Source of the DNA: [Clostridium] celerecrescens 18A
GTDB taxonomy: Bacteria; Bacillota; Clostridia; Lachnospirales; Lachnospiraceae
Direction: 5' to 3'
DNA length: 64,000 nt
Assembly (NCBI RefSeq): GCF_002797975.1
Contig: NZ_PGET01000001.1
Location: 2,542,001-2,606,000, forward strand
Position 1 is the first letter of the stretch; each line of letters begins with the position of its first letter. The position numbers were made by a program, and so were the translations under genes. Positions 7,866 to 16,349 of this stretch are shown here, piece after piece. Under the pieces are notes generated by a model. The model saw only the letters and a program-made list of their open reading frames with translations, was not told the origin of the DNA and made no database searches.

Positions 7866-9275
7866 CTACTGGCTCATATCCCAGGCTTCCTGAATGGACT
7901 TCATGTAATCCTCTGCCGATAATTCACCGGTTAACAAGGTCTGGATTCCGTCTTTTGCCACATTCTGAACTTCATTGCCCATGGTTGCTTCAAACCATGT
8001 AAAAGCACTTTCCGCATTGTTGATGGTATCAAGAACCATTTGTGTATAACCACTGGCGCCTTCTGCAGAAACCGTATAATTATACCCCTTTACGCTCCCC
8101 TGCAGCTCCATGGCCAGATCGCCCATATTTTCTGCGAAATATTTCATAAACCAGCCGGTCGCCTCATCATAGTTCTTCTGGCTGAAGGAAAGAATATTGC
8201 CGCAGTTCATGGAATAACTGCTTTCATCGCTGACATAAGGATCTGCGACGGGCACGTTGAAGAATCCGATTCCGTCTTCTCCTGCCAAATTCTGGGAAGC
8301 ATCATTTAAGTTGCTTGTAAACCATGAGCCGTTATAGAATATGGCTGCCTGTCCGGTCATGAGCATGGAGCCCGCGGTGTTCATGTCTACGGTATTGACA
8401 CCTTCACCGAAATATCCGGCTTTTGCCCAATCCTGTATTTTCTGGGCGGCCTTCACGTAATCCTCATCCGTATATTTGGATATTCCTTCATCTGCTTTTG
8501 CCATGGCATCAGCTCCGGCAATTCTGACGAGATAAGAATTTAAAAGTCGGGTTGCACCCCATTTATCCGCAGCACCGCACGCGATCGGCTGGATTCCCGC
8601 TCCCTTCAGCTTTGCAAGCACAGACTCGAACTCCTCCCAAGTGTTCGGAACCTGGCAGCCTGCCTGTTCAAACAAAGCCTTGTTATACCAAAAGCCTTCC
8701 ACATTCATTCCAAGAGGCAGATCATAAATATCGTCCGTTCCTGATAAACTTTTCAAAAGAGAGACTGCTGATGGATTCAATGCGTCTTCACAGTTAAAAT
8801 CCTTCAGCACCTTTGAAACATTTACCAGCTTTCCTGCTTCGATCAGGTCTACAATCGGTTTGCCTGATTCGTATACAAACATATCCGGAAGATCATTGGA
8901 AGCCACCAGGGTAGACACCTTCTGTCTTAGGTTATCGGAAGACACCACTTCATAATCCCATGTGAAGTTAGGATTCACCTCTTTCTGGTATTTCTCACAG
9001 AGAGCCTTGATCAGCACGCCGTTATCATTGTCTTCCGCCCAGATCGATAAAATTTTCATGTTCTTTGTAAGCTTGGGGTCCTCCGCTGTGCTGGGTTTTA
9101 CTGAGTCAGCCCCTGCAGCAGGTTCTGTTCCCGCTGCGGATTCCGTTTTTGCTGCGGATTCCGTTTCTGCCCCAGTCTGTCCGCCGCCATCGGATGCCTG
9201 TTTGTTTCCGCAGCCGGTCAATAAGGTCGTCATCATGGCTGCAGCCAGGATTCCTGCTAAAACTTTTCTCTTCAT
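7866..9275 (-). CDS. Sugar ABC transporter substrate-binding lipoprotein
   Basis: 469 residues. A signal peptide ends in the lipobox LLTGC with the lipidated Cys22, then a Ser/Thr/Glu/Ala-rich linker to about residue 65, then a family 1 extracellular solute-binding fold (VEGFWYNKALFEQAG, DLPLGMN). It captures a sugar or oligosaccharide outside the membrane and delivers it to the permeases encoded at 5807-7530. GGGAGG lies 6-7 bases before the ATG. The YesM/YesN pair encoded just upstream is the likely regulator. The ligand is unknown; the hydrolases downstream point to a plant cell-wall oligosaccharide. Confidence 0.93.
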   Translation of the reverse strand: MKRKVLAGILAAAMMTTLLTGCGNKQASDGGGQTGAETESAAKTESAAGTEPAAGADSVKPSTAEDPKLTKNMKILSIWAEDNDNGVLIKALCEKYQKEVNPNFTWDYEVVSSDNLRQKVSTLVASNDLPDMFVYESGKPIVDLIEAGKLVNVSKVLKDFNCEDALNPSAVSLLKSLSGTDDIYDLPLGMNVEGFWYNKALFEQAGCQVPNTWEEFESVLAKLKGAGIQPIACGAADKWGATRLLNSYLVRIAGADAMAKADEGISKYTDEDYVKAAQKIQDWAKAGYFGEGVNTVDMNTAGSMLMTGQAAIFYNGSWFTSNLNDASQNLAGEDGIGFFNVPVADPYVSDESSYSMNCGNILSFSQKNYDEATGWFMKYFAENMGDLAMELQGSVKGYNYTVSAEGASGYTQMVLDTINNAESAFTWFEATMGNEVQNVAKDGIQTLLTGELSAEDYMKSIQEAWDMSQ

Positions 9276-9417
9276 TTACTACCTCCCACATGCTTCATAG
9301 TTTTTTGTTTGATAGATACATTTTAACAAGGAACTTCTCCATATACTAGTCAGTCATTTCTTTGTTTTTGTACACTTTTTATATAATAATTATCATTTAT
9401 ATTTTCTTATTGTGTAT

Positions 9418-10449
9418 TTAATCCCTTCTTCTGGTATGTCCTTTATATTCGTTCGGCGTTATACCCTGATACTTCTTGAATATCTCACAAAAATACCGGT
9501 AATTATAATATCCCACCTTTTCACTGACTTCCATCACCTTCATGCCCTCATCCAGAAGCTCTTTTGCCTTTTTAATCCTCAAATCCGTTAAATACTTAAC
9601 ATAACTCATGCCCACTTCATTGCGGAATAAAATGCTTAAATAAGCCGGATTCATGTTCACCAGCATGGCAAGCTCATTTAAGCCGATGTTGTCCGCATAT
9701 TTCTCATCAATAAACTGCAGAAGCTTCTGAATGACACGGTGGCTGCTTCCAACCTTTTTTCCAAGAAAAAGCTCGCTCATCTTACGGATGAGGGACAGGC
9801 AGTACAGCCTGCATTCTTCCTCCCCATGGAGTTTTTCCACATCATGATGGGTAATCTGACAGACAGCATCCGGGTTCGTTTCCTTAAAAATCTGGACCAG
9901 CATGGACATGATCTTATATATCTCCTGTTTATACTGCTCAAAATCAGGGACCGTTTCCCTCATCACCCGTAAGATTCTATCCATTCCCTCTTCCAGCCCT
10001 TCCGCTTTTCCAATAAGCACCATATCCACAACACGGTCTGTCTCACGTATGATCCGGTTATATGCGTATTGGGGCGGATTGTTCCTTTTTTCCACTTCCT
10101 GCAGCACTTCCTCAATTTTCTGTATGGTAACCGGCTTATCTATATAATTCACCACGCCCAGGGTAATGGCCCTCCTGGCATATTCAAACTCCGTATAACC
10201 GCTGATCACCACATAACTGGCTTCCGGCAGAAATTCCTTGCAGCTTTCGATCAGGGAAAGCCCGTCCAACCCGGGCATCCTGATATCTGTAATGACAATG
10301 TCCGGCTTCTGCTCCTGTATGACGTCAAGAGCGTCGATTCCATTGTAAGCATATCCCACCACCTCGCACTGCAGCTTCTGCCGTTCCAGAATCGCTTTGA
10401 TCCCCTCAACCACGATATATTCATCATCTGCAACCACCATTCGATACAT
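9418..10449 (-). CDS. YesN-type response regulator with AraC DNA-binding domain
   Basis: 343 residues. The receiver domain (about 1-120) carries the acidic pair DD at 8-9, the phosphorylation site Asp55 in VITDIRMPG, and a conserved Lys in YIDKPV. The C-terminus (about 240-343) is an AraC-type double helix-turn-helix ending in YFCEIFKKYQGITPNEY. It is transcribed directly behind its sensor kinase with a 3-bp gap and probably activates the binding-protein/permease operon that starts 140 bp downstream. AGAGGGGG precedes the start. Confidence 0.93.
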   Translation of the reverse strand: MYRMVVADDEYIVVEGIKAILERQKLQCEVVGYAYNGIDALDVIQEQKPDIVITDIRMPGLDGLSLIESCKEFLPEASYVVISGYTEFEYARRAITLGVVNYIDKPVTIQKIEEVLQEVEKRNNPPQYAYNRIIRETDRVVDMVLIGKAEGLEEGMDRILRVMRETVPDFEQYKQEIYKIMSMLVQIFKETNPDAVCQITHHDVEKLHGEEECRLYCLSLIRKMSELFLGKKVGSSHRVIQKLLQFIDEKYADNIGLNELAMLVNMNPAYLSILFRNEVGMSYVKYLTDLRIKKAKELLDEGMKVMEVSEKVGYYNYRYFCEIFKKYQGITPNEYKGHTRRRD

Positions 10450-10452
10450 CTG

Positions 10453-12222
10453 TTATTCCCCCTCTTTTTCTGCATAAAGCGGCACTCTTACGGTGACCTC
10501 CGTTCCCGCTCCCGCCTCACTTTCAAAACAGATACCTGCCTGATCCCCATAGAACAAGGACAGCCTCTCCCTTATATTCTTTACTCCGTAGCCTTCATCC
10601 AGAAGGTTCATGTCCACAATTCCAACCCCATTATCCTTGATTTTAAATACCATAACTTCCCCGTCAAGACAGCCGGATAAGTGGATGCTGCACCCACCGC
10701 CAAGCTTCGGCTCCAACCCGTGATACACCGCATTTTCCACAACCGGCTGCAGAATAAACGTAAGAATTTTCCGGCTGATCAGGGATTCCTCTATCTCAAT
10801 CTTCAGTTCAAAACGGTTGTGGTAACGCATGTTCTGAAGCTTCATATACGCTTTTATTTTTTCAATCTCAGCACCGACCTCAATCAGCTTTTCTCCTCTG
10901 TTCAAGCTCAGCTTAAACGTATCCGAAAGTGCAAGCACCATATCCGCGATCTCATCCGCATGCTTAATTATCGCCATAAAATAAAGGGAATCCAGGGTGT
11001 TGTACAAAAAATGAGGGTTGATCTGCGACTGCAGAAGTAAAAGCTCCGCCTCCTTTTCCTTGATTTCAGAATGAAGGAGTTTTTCATGCAGGTCCAGATT
11101 ATTGTTTACCGTGTTCTTAAACTGGGTGCCGATCTTTCCTATTTCCGTCTCGTCAAACTCCTCTTCAATGCGGAAAGTTCCTTTACTGACCACGTCAATA
11201 TTCTTTTTCAGCTGTTCCAGAGGAAATGTAATGACCTTGGAAATCCCGTTGACAAACAGGCAGCATATAATCAGCATACCCATACATACCAGCATGGAAA
11301 TCCAGGCGATATAATTGCTGTCACGGCTTAATTCCTCTCTGGCAATTACATTGACCACTTCCCAGTCACCCTTTTCATTGTGCACTTCACTGAATAAATA
11401 CTTACCCGTCTCACCTGAAATATAATCCTCCAGAACCTCCTGCTTCACGTCCGTTCCTCCGTGGAAGTAGACGAGATTCCAGTCAGGTCTGCTTACAGAC
11501 CGGTTCTCGTTCTTATCAAAAATCATATACCGGTTGGTTACATATCCCTCATCCCCTTTTCCAAACGCGGAAAGAAACATGCTTTTTTTAATGTTAAAGA
11601 CCACATACCCCATGTCTTCCCCATGTTCCGTATTTTTTAAAGCTTTTACCATGGAAAATGTTTCATTGTTATCATCAAACAGCACATTGTACCCGTAAAA
11701 TACCTCTTTCCCCATTTCCCGGTCCGCCACACCGACCCAGTCCATAGCTAAAATATCCTCATTCTTATGATACTTAAGCATCTTGCCATTCTGCAGGGTC
11801 AGCTTGCTGTAAAAATAGATATTTCCCCTTTTATGAATGGTTACCGCACTTTGAATGTATTTATTCTGCTCTGTCAAATCCCTCAGCGTATGATTTAAAA
11901 CAACATCATCGCGGCTGGAAAAATAAGTACTTTTCTTTTGCTTCTTCGTCATAATTTTTTTAAAATTCTGATTGTTAAGCAGGGTCCTGGAAAGGTCGAC
12001 TATATTCTGCAGCTGAATGTCGATGATGCTGCCGGATACCTCTAAATTGTATCTGTGGGAATTCTGGTAATTGCGCTCCATGGTCCTTTTTGAAAAAATA
12101 AAGGTCATGCTGCCAACCAAAGCCACTGCCAGGATTAGGCAAATCAGCATGGAAATCAAAATCTGATTCTTGATGCTTCTCTTTTTCCACATTTCCTCCA
12201 ACCATAATTTCCACCGTTTCAT
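10453..12222 (-). CDS. YesM-type sensor histidine kinase
   Basis: 589 residues. A first membrane helix (about 20-42) and a second (about 300-322) flank an extracellular sensing domain, followed by HAMP, a His_kinase domain with the phosphorylated histidine at about 404 in INPHFLYNTLDSL, and an HATPase domain with the DNGVG box. It signals to the response regulator encoded 3 bp downstream. Such kinases in clostridia usually sense sugars, directly or through a binding protein, and switch on the adjacent importer. GGAGAGGGG precedes the ATG. Confidence 0.93.
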   Translation of the reverse strand: MKRWKLWLEEMWKKRSIKNQILISMLICLILAVALVGSMTFIFSKRTMERNYQNSHRYNLEVSGSIIDIQLQNIVDLSRTLLNNQNFKKIMTKKQKKSTYFSSRDDVVLNHTLRDLTEQNKYIQSAVTIHKRGNIYFYSKLTLQNGKMLKYHKNEDILAMDWVGVADREMGKEVFYGYNVLFDDNNETFSMVKALKNTEHGEDMGYVVFNIKKSMFLSAFGKGDEGYVTNRYMIFDKNENRSVSRPDWNLVYFHGGTDVKQEVLEDYISGETGKYLFSEVHNEKGDWEVVNVIAREELSRDSNYIAWISMLVCMGMLIICCLFVNGISKVITFPLEQLKKNIDVVSKGTFRIEEEFDETEIGKIGTQFKNTVNNNLDLHEKLLHSEIKEKEAELLLLQSQINPHFLYNTLDSLYFMAIIKHADEIADMVLALSDTFKLSLNRGEKLIEVGAEIEKIKAYMKLQNMRYHNRFELKIEIEESLISRKILTFILQPVVENAVYHGLEPKLGGGCSIHLSGCLDGEVMVFKIKDNGVGIVDMNLLDEGYGVKNIRERLSLFYGDQAGICFESEAGAGTEVTVRVPLYAEKEGE

Positions 12223-12248
12223 AATTCCCCTCTCCGCTTGCTATGCAA

Positions 12249-12286
12249 AAATAAGGAAGAACCTTAAATCCGGTGCTCCCTTATTT
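12249..12286 (-). terminator. Terminator after the glycosidase operon
   Basis: Arms AAATAAGG (12249-12256) and CCTTATTT (12279-12286) pair perfectly and are followed on the minus strand by TTTG. The position, 21 bases past the GH42 stop, fits the end of the isomerase-to-GH42 operon. The stem is AT-rich and the loop is long (22), so strength is uncertain. Confidence 0.55.
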
Positions 12287-12306
12287 CTCTTTTCTAATGC
12301 TTATCC

Positions 12307-14322
12307 TTACACAATGACCTTAAAATCATTCCGCCCTAAGATTATCTCCTGTTGAAGCTTCTCTTTTGTCAGAAAATCGGTTTTTCCTGCCGGAATGCTG
12401 ACAGCTTTCTCCTGTCCGGAAAAATTAAACAGGAAATAGATCTGTTTCCCCTGCCAGATCCTGCTTAATACCTGCACTCCTTTTGGAGCTTCCATCTCAT
12501 CCTTCCATCTGCAGACAGGACCTAACAGTGACTTGAAAAGTGTCCTCCATGCCGGATCTTCCAGATCCGTTCCCACATAACAGGCCGTTCCGTCCCCATA
12601 GGAATGTTGGGAAATCACCATAGAGTCCTTCTTATAAGTTTCCTTGTAAGTTCCCAGGGATTCTGCTTCCCCTGCCAGCAGCTCGCTCCACGCTTTGTCC
12701 CTAGTTTCCACCTCATCTTCCTCAGATGCCATACAGATGCCCAGTCTGGTCCGGTTGCTGTCAAATACCGGCTCAACCTCCTGCACCGTAACTCCGAATA
12801 CTTCGTCAAGATGGGCTGGAAGAGGTATGGTATACCCCAGGTTATCCTCATTTTTAACACCGGTCAAAAAGGTGGCGATTAAAATTCCGCCCTGTTTTAC
12901 ATATTCCCTGAGCCTTCTTGCCGTCTCTTTTTTCAGAACAAAGGAGGCCGGAAGCACCAATGCCTTATACTCCTGGAAATCACGTTCAAGGGAAATCACA
13001 TCGGAATGTATCCCAATACGCTCTAAATTATAATACAGCTTCCCGGCAAAATCCATATAAGAAAATTCAGGCTCATTGACAGGCTTTATCTTCAGTGCCC
13101 AATGGCTGTCATAATCCAGCAGAATCCCTACTTCCGAGCAGAAAGATGCTTCTTTTAAAGGTTTCAGCTGGTTTAACACAGCGGCAGTTTCCTTCATTTC
13201 ATAATACCGTCTTCTAGGAGTCCCGTCTAAATCCACGATTGCATAGTTTAGCTGCTCTGCCCCCGCCGGAAAGCTGCGGAACTGATAGTGTAAAAGTAAA
13301 TCGGCCCCATTGGCAAATGCCTGAACCACCGCCTGCTTCAATGCGCCGGGTCCGGGCTGCAGCCGCCCCGTCCCGCTCAGCCTGTGGCCTCCGCCGGACA
13401 TAAATTCCATGACCCAGAATGGCAGGTCAGGCTTCACCCCTCTGCCAAATGCATAGGGGAAGGAATCCACCCAGGCGTCCCGCAGATTGGGATAATAATC
13501 AAAGGAATAGAAATCTAACTGTTCAAAGCCTTTAAAATAGTCAATGCTGTTGGTCACAAGTCCCGTTCCATTAGTGGTCACCGGATGGGAAGTAAAAGCC
13601 TTCAGAATATCAGCCTGAATGTTTTGAAACTCGATCTGGCATTCACTGGAAAACCGTTCAAACTCCAGACGAACCGTTGGGTTTTCATAAAAGTCCCGTA
13701 TCTGGATCTGCGCCCCCGGCTCAATGGCATTGACCGGCGGGTTGATCTGTTCAAAGGACCGGTACTCCTGGGACCAGAAGATGGCACCGCTTCTCCTGTT
13801 AAAGGATTCGATCCCGCCGTATTTCTGCTTCAGCCAATTCTGAAACTTCTTCCGGCAGTTTTCGCAGGTACATCTTCCCGTTCCTTCCTGGGCCAGTTCA
13901 TTGTCAATCTGGAATCCTGCCACATAGGGATTCCTGCCATATTGCTTTCCAATGGCTTTTGCGATGCCGGCACAGGCCTTCCTGTATTTTTCGTGATTAT
14001 AGCATCCATGTCTTCTGCCTCCGAAAGGACGTCGAATCCTCCGGTTATCCTGATATAACATATCCGGCCATGCTTCCACCATCCACGCCGGCGGACAAGC
14101 CGTAGGCGTTCCTACGATCGTACGGATGCCTGCCTGTCCCAGTTCCTCAATCACCGGGTCCAGCCAGGAAAAATCATACTTACCTTCCTCGGGTTCCATC
14201 CGGCACCAGGAAAACTCCCCCATTCGGACCGTATTGATTCCCGATTCCTTTATCAGCTTTAAATCCCATTTAAGCTCTTCTTTGCTTTTATGTTCCGGGT
14301 AATAGGATACTCCATATAACAT
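12307..14322 (-). CDS. GH42 family beta-galactosidase-type glycoside hydrolase
   Basis: 671 residues with the three GH42 parts: a TIM barrel (to about 380), a trimerisation domain (about 385-590) and a short C-terminal beta domain. The acid/base is Glu142 in FQIDNE, and the nucleophile is about Glu305 in FWVMEF. Cys107, Cys151, Cys153 and Cys156 reproduce the zinc site of structurally known GH42 enzymes. It removes terminal beta-D-galactose, or in some members alpha-L-arabinopyranose, from oligosaccharides. No signal peptide is present. It is the last gene of the operon, 12 bp after GH127. Confidence 0.93.
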   Translation of the reverse strand: MLYGVSYYPEHKSKEELKWDLKLIKESGINTVRMGEFSWCRMEPEEGKYDFSWLDPVIEELGQAGIRTIVGTPTACPPAWMVEAWPDMLYQDNRRIRRPFGGRRHGCYNHEKYRKACAGIAKAIGKQYGRNPYVAGFQIDNELAQEGTGRCTCENCRKKFQNWLKQKYGGIESFNRRSGAIFWSQEYRSFEQINPPVNAIEPGAQIQIRDFYENPTVRLEFERFSSECQIEFQNIQADILKAFTSHPVTTNGTGLVTNSIDYFKGFEQLDFYSFDYYPNLRDAWVDSFPYAFGRGVKPDLPFWVMEFMSGGGHRLSGTGRLQPGPGALKQAVVQAFANGADLLLHYQFRSFPAGAEQLNYAIVDLDGTPRRRYYEMKETAAVLNQLKPLKEASFCSEVGILLDYDSHWALKIKPVNEPEFSYMDFAGKLYYNLERIGIHSDVISLERDFQEYKALVLPASFVLKKETARRLREYVKQGGILIATFLTGVKNEDNLGYTIPLPAHLDEVFGVTVQEVEPVFDSNRTRLGICMASEEDEVETRDKAWSELLAGEAESLGTYKETYKKDSMVISQHSYGDGTACYVGTDLEDPAWRTLFKSLLGPVCRWKDEMEAPKGVQVLSRIWQGKQIYFLFNFSGQEKAVSIPAGKTDFLTKEKLQQEIILGRNDFKVIV

Positions 14323-14334
14323 TGACCTGCCTCC

Positions 14335-16338
14335 TCATCCTTGCTTTTCGCTGCCGAATCTGTTTCTGACTACAGGCATCCAGATGCGCATCTCATCCAA
14401 CCCCCGGTTATCCCAGGCAAAATAAGGAATCATGTGCACCGGGACCGGTTCATAGCCTTCCTCAGAATAATCCTGGTAAAGGGAATTTCTATCATATTCC
14501 GGTCCATGAATTTTCTTCAAAAACGTGGCCCCAAGCCCGGTCACCTTCCGGCCTTCTATCTCAATCTCCTCCGGCTTAAACCGTACGTCTGACGGAACAA
14601 ACAGATCGTCAATGGTTTCCGTCGGAGCGTCCATGCCTTCCAGACAGTATACCAGTGGCCCCCGCTCCACAGCTACCTGATTGCAGTTTTCTTCCACCAG
14701 AGCATGGGAGCAGGTCAGACGGGGCTTCATCCCTAAATCCAGGCTGATCACGGTATGTTCCGGATCCTCTATTTCCACGGTCAGATAGCTTCCCCTGTCC
14801 GCGTTCAAAAGCTTCCTTTCCCAAATGGGCTTTTGCCCGTTTTCGGCCTTTTGCACCCCGCTTTCTCCCCGCATCCAGGACGGGATCCTCAAATGCAGCT
14901 TCACCGGCACATTCTTCTTCATGTCTTCAAAGCGAAAGGTTATCTTTCCGTCATATGGGTAGTCCGTTTCCTGAACCAGAACACCTTCAAAGCCATTCAT
15001 GAGTTTCATATCCGACCGGCTGGCACCATATAATACCGGATAAATGCCAGTATCGTCTACGGTGTAAGCGTATTCACTCAGCTGGGCAATCAGCCTAGCC
15101 AGGTTAGGCGGACAGCAGTAGCTTAAAATATATTCCGTACGCTCCTGTCCCCAGATCAGCTCATAAGGGAGTTTTTTTGCCCGGCGCAGCATGTTCTCAT
15201 AGAAGAATCTCTTCCCATCCAGGCTGACTGCCGCCAGGTTCCCATTTAAGACCATCCGTTCCAGAACCTCCGCATACTCCTCTTTTTTCTCCATGCAAAA
15301 CATGCGGTATGCCCAATATACGCCTCCCACAGAGGCACAGGTCTCATTGTAAGCAGTCACATTGGGTAGCTGGTATTCATATCCATAAGCCTGATGGACC
15401 AGCTGGTGGGTGAAAAAGTTTCCATATGGCGACGCACCGTTATACAAAGCACCGCATCCTCCGGTTATATAGAGCTTCTGAGTCACAAGGCTGTGCCATA
15501 CTTTATGAAGGACCTCCGTAAGTTCCGGATCTTCCTCTTCCAGGCATAAATCCGCCACTCCTGCATACAGGTAATTGGCTCTCACCGCATGGCCGATGAT
15601 TTTATCATGCTTCTTAAGAGGAAGTCTGTCCTGGTTGTCATCCAGTCCTTCCTTTACGCAGTCACGCAGCTCCACTGCATCTTTCAGCAAATCCAGATAC
15701 TCCTGCTTTCCCGTTGTCCGGTACAATTCGGCCAGCCCCATGTAATGGGAAGGACATACAGCAGTCTGCGCTTGCCTGCTCTTCCTGGCCTCTTCATACA
15801 GATGCTTTAAATATCCGGCGGCTTTCTCGGCAATCCCAAGAAAGCTGTCCCGACCTGTCACACGTTGATACAGACAGGCCGCAGTGAACAGATGGCCGAA
15901 ATTATAGACTTCAAATTCATTTATATCACCAAGTCTTGCGGCCTTCCCCTTCTTCTCACTGATAATCTGTTTTGTGGAAATATATCCGTCAGGCATCTGT
16001 GCCCTGCCGATCAATCCAACATAATCCTCAAGCTCTTCCAAAAGCTGCCGGTCATCTCCCAGAACCGCTGTATAAACAGCAGATTCCATCCATTTATAAA
16101 AATCACCGTCACCAAATACAGTGCCGTCAAAATCACCGTCTGATTCACCCGCCGCTATCTTAAAATTTTCCGCCACATGGCTGATGTCTTTACTCTCAAA
16201 CATTTTTCGCAGATGGGGGACCGTAGAGTTCATACAGGTGTCAAGCCGTTCCTTGTATAATCCGCCTGTCCATTTCACCGCGGGAAAGGGAAGACCGCAA
16301 ACACGGGCAAAGGGTGATTTTTTTAAATCTGTCAGCAT
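14335..16338 (-). CDS. GH127 family beta-L-arabinofuranosidase-type hydrolase (DUF1680)
   Basis: About 667 residues, cytoplasmic. The (alpha/alpha)6 barrel carries the family's unusual cysteine/zinc catalytic site: the ETC motif near residue 332 and the CCPPN motif near 407, where a cysteine is the nucleophile. Family members release terminal beta-L-arabinofuranose, as found on plant extensins and pectin side chains. The start at 16338 follows a strong AGGAGGAG; an in-frame ATG 30 bases upstream would overlap the GH78 stop and lacks a site. It is flanked by GH78 and GH42 in one operon. Confidence 0.92.
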   Translation of the reverse strand: MLTDLKKSPFARVCGLPFPAVKWTGGLYKERLDTCMNSTVPHLRKMFESKDISHVAENFKIAAGESDGDFDGTVFGDGDFYKWMESAVYTAVLGDDRQLLEELEDYVGLIGRAQMPDGYISTKQIISEKKGKAARLGDINEFEVYNFGHLFTAACLYQRVTGRDSFLGIAEKAAGYLKHLYEEARKSRQAQTAVCPSHYMGLAELYRTTGKQEYLDLLKDAVELRDCVKEGLDDNQDRLPLKKHDKIIGHAVRANYLYAGVADLCLEEEDPELTEVLHKVWHSLVTQKLYITGGCGALYNGASPYGNFFTHQLVHQAYGYEYQLPNVTAYNETCASVGGVYWAYRMFCMEKKEEYAEVLERMVLNGNLAAVSLDGKRFFYENMLRRAKKLPYELIWGQERTEYILSYCCPPNLARLIAQLSEYAYTVDDTGIYPVLYGASRSDMKLMNGFEGVLVQETDYPYDGKITFRFEDMKKNVPVKLHLRIPSWMRGESGVQKAENGQKPIWERKLLNADRGSYLTVEIEDPEHTVISLDLGMKPRLTCSHALVEENCNQVAVERGPLVYCLEGMDAPTETIDDLFVPSDVRFKPEEIEIEGRKVTGLGATFLKKIHGPEYDRNSLYQDYSEEGYEPVPVHMIPYFAWDNRGLDEMRIWMPVVRNRFGSEKQG

Positions 16339-16349
16339 CGTTCTCCTCC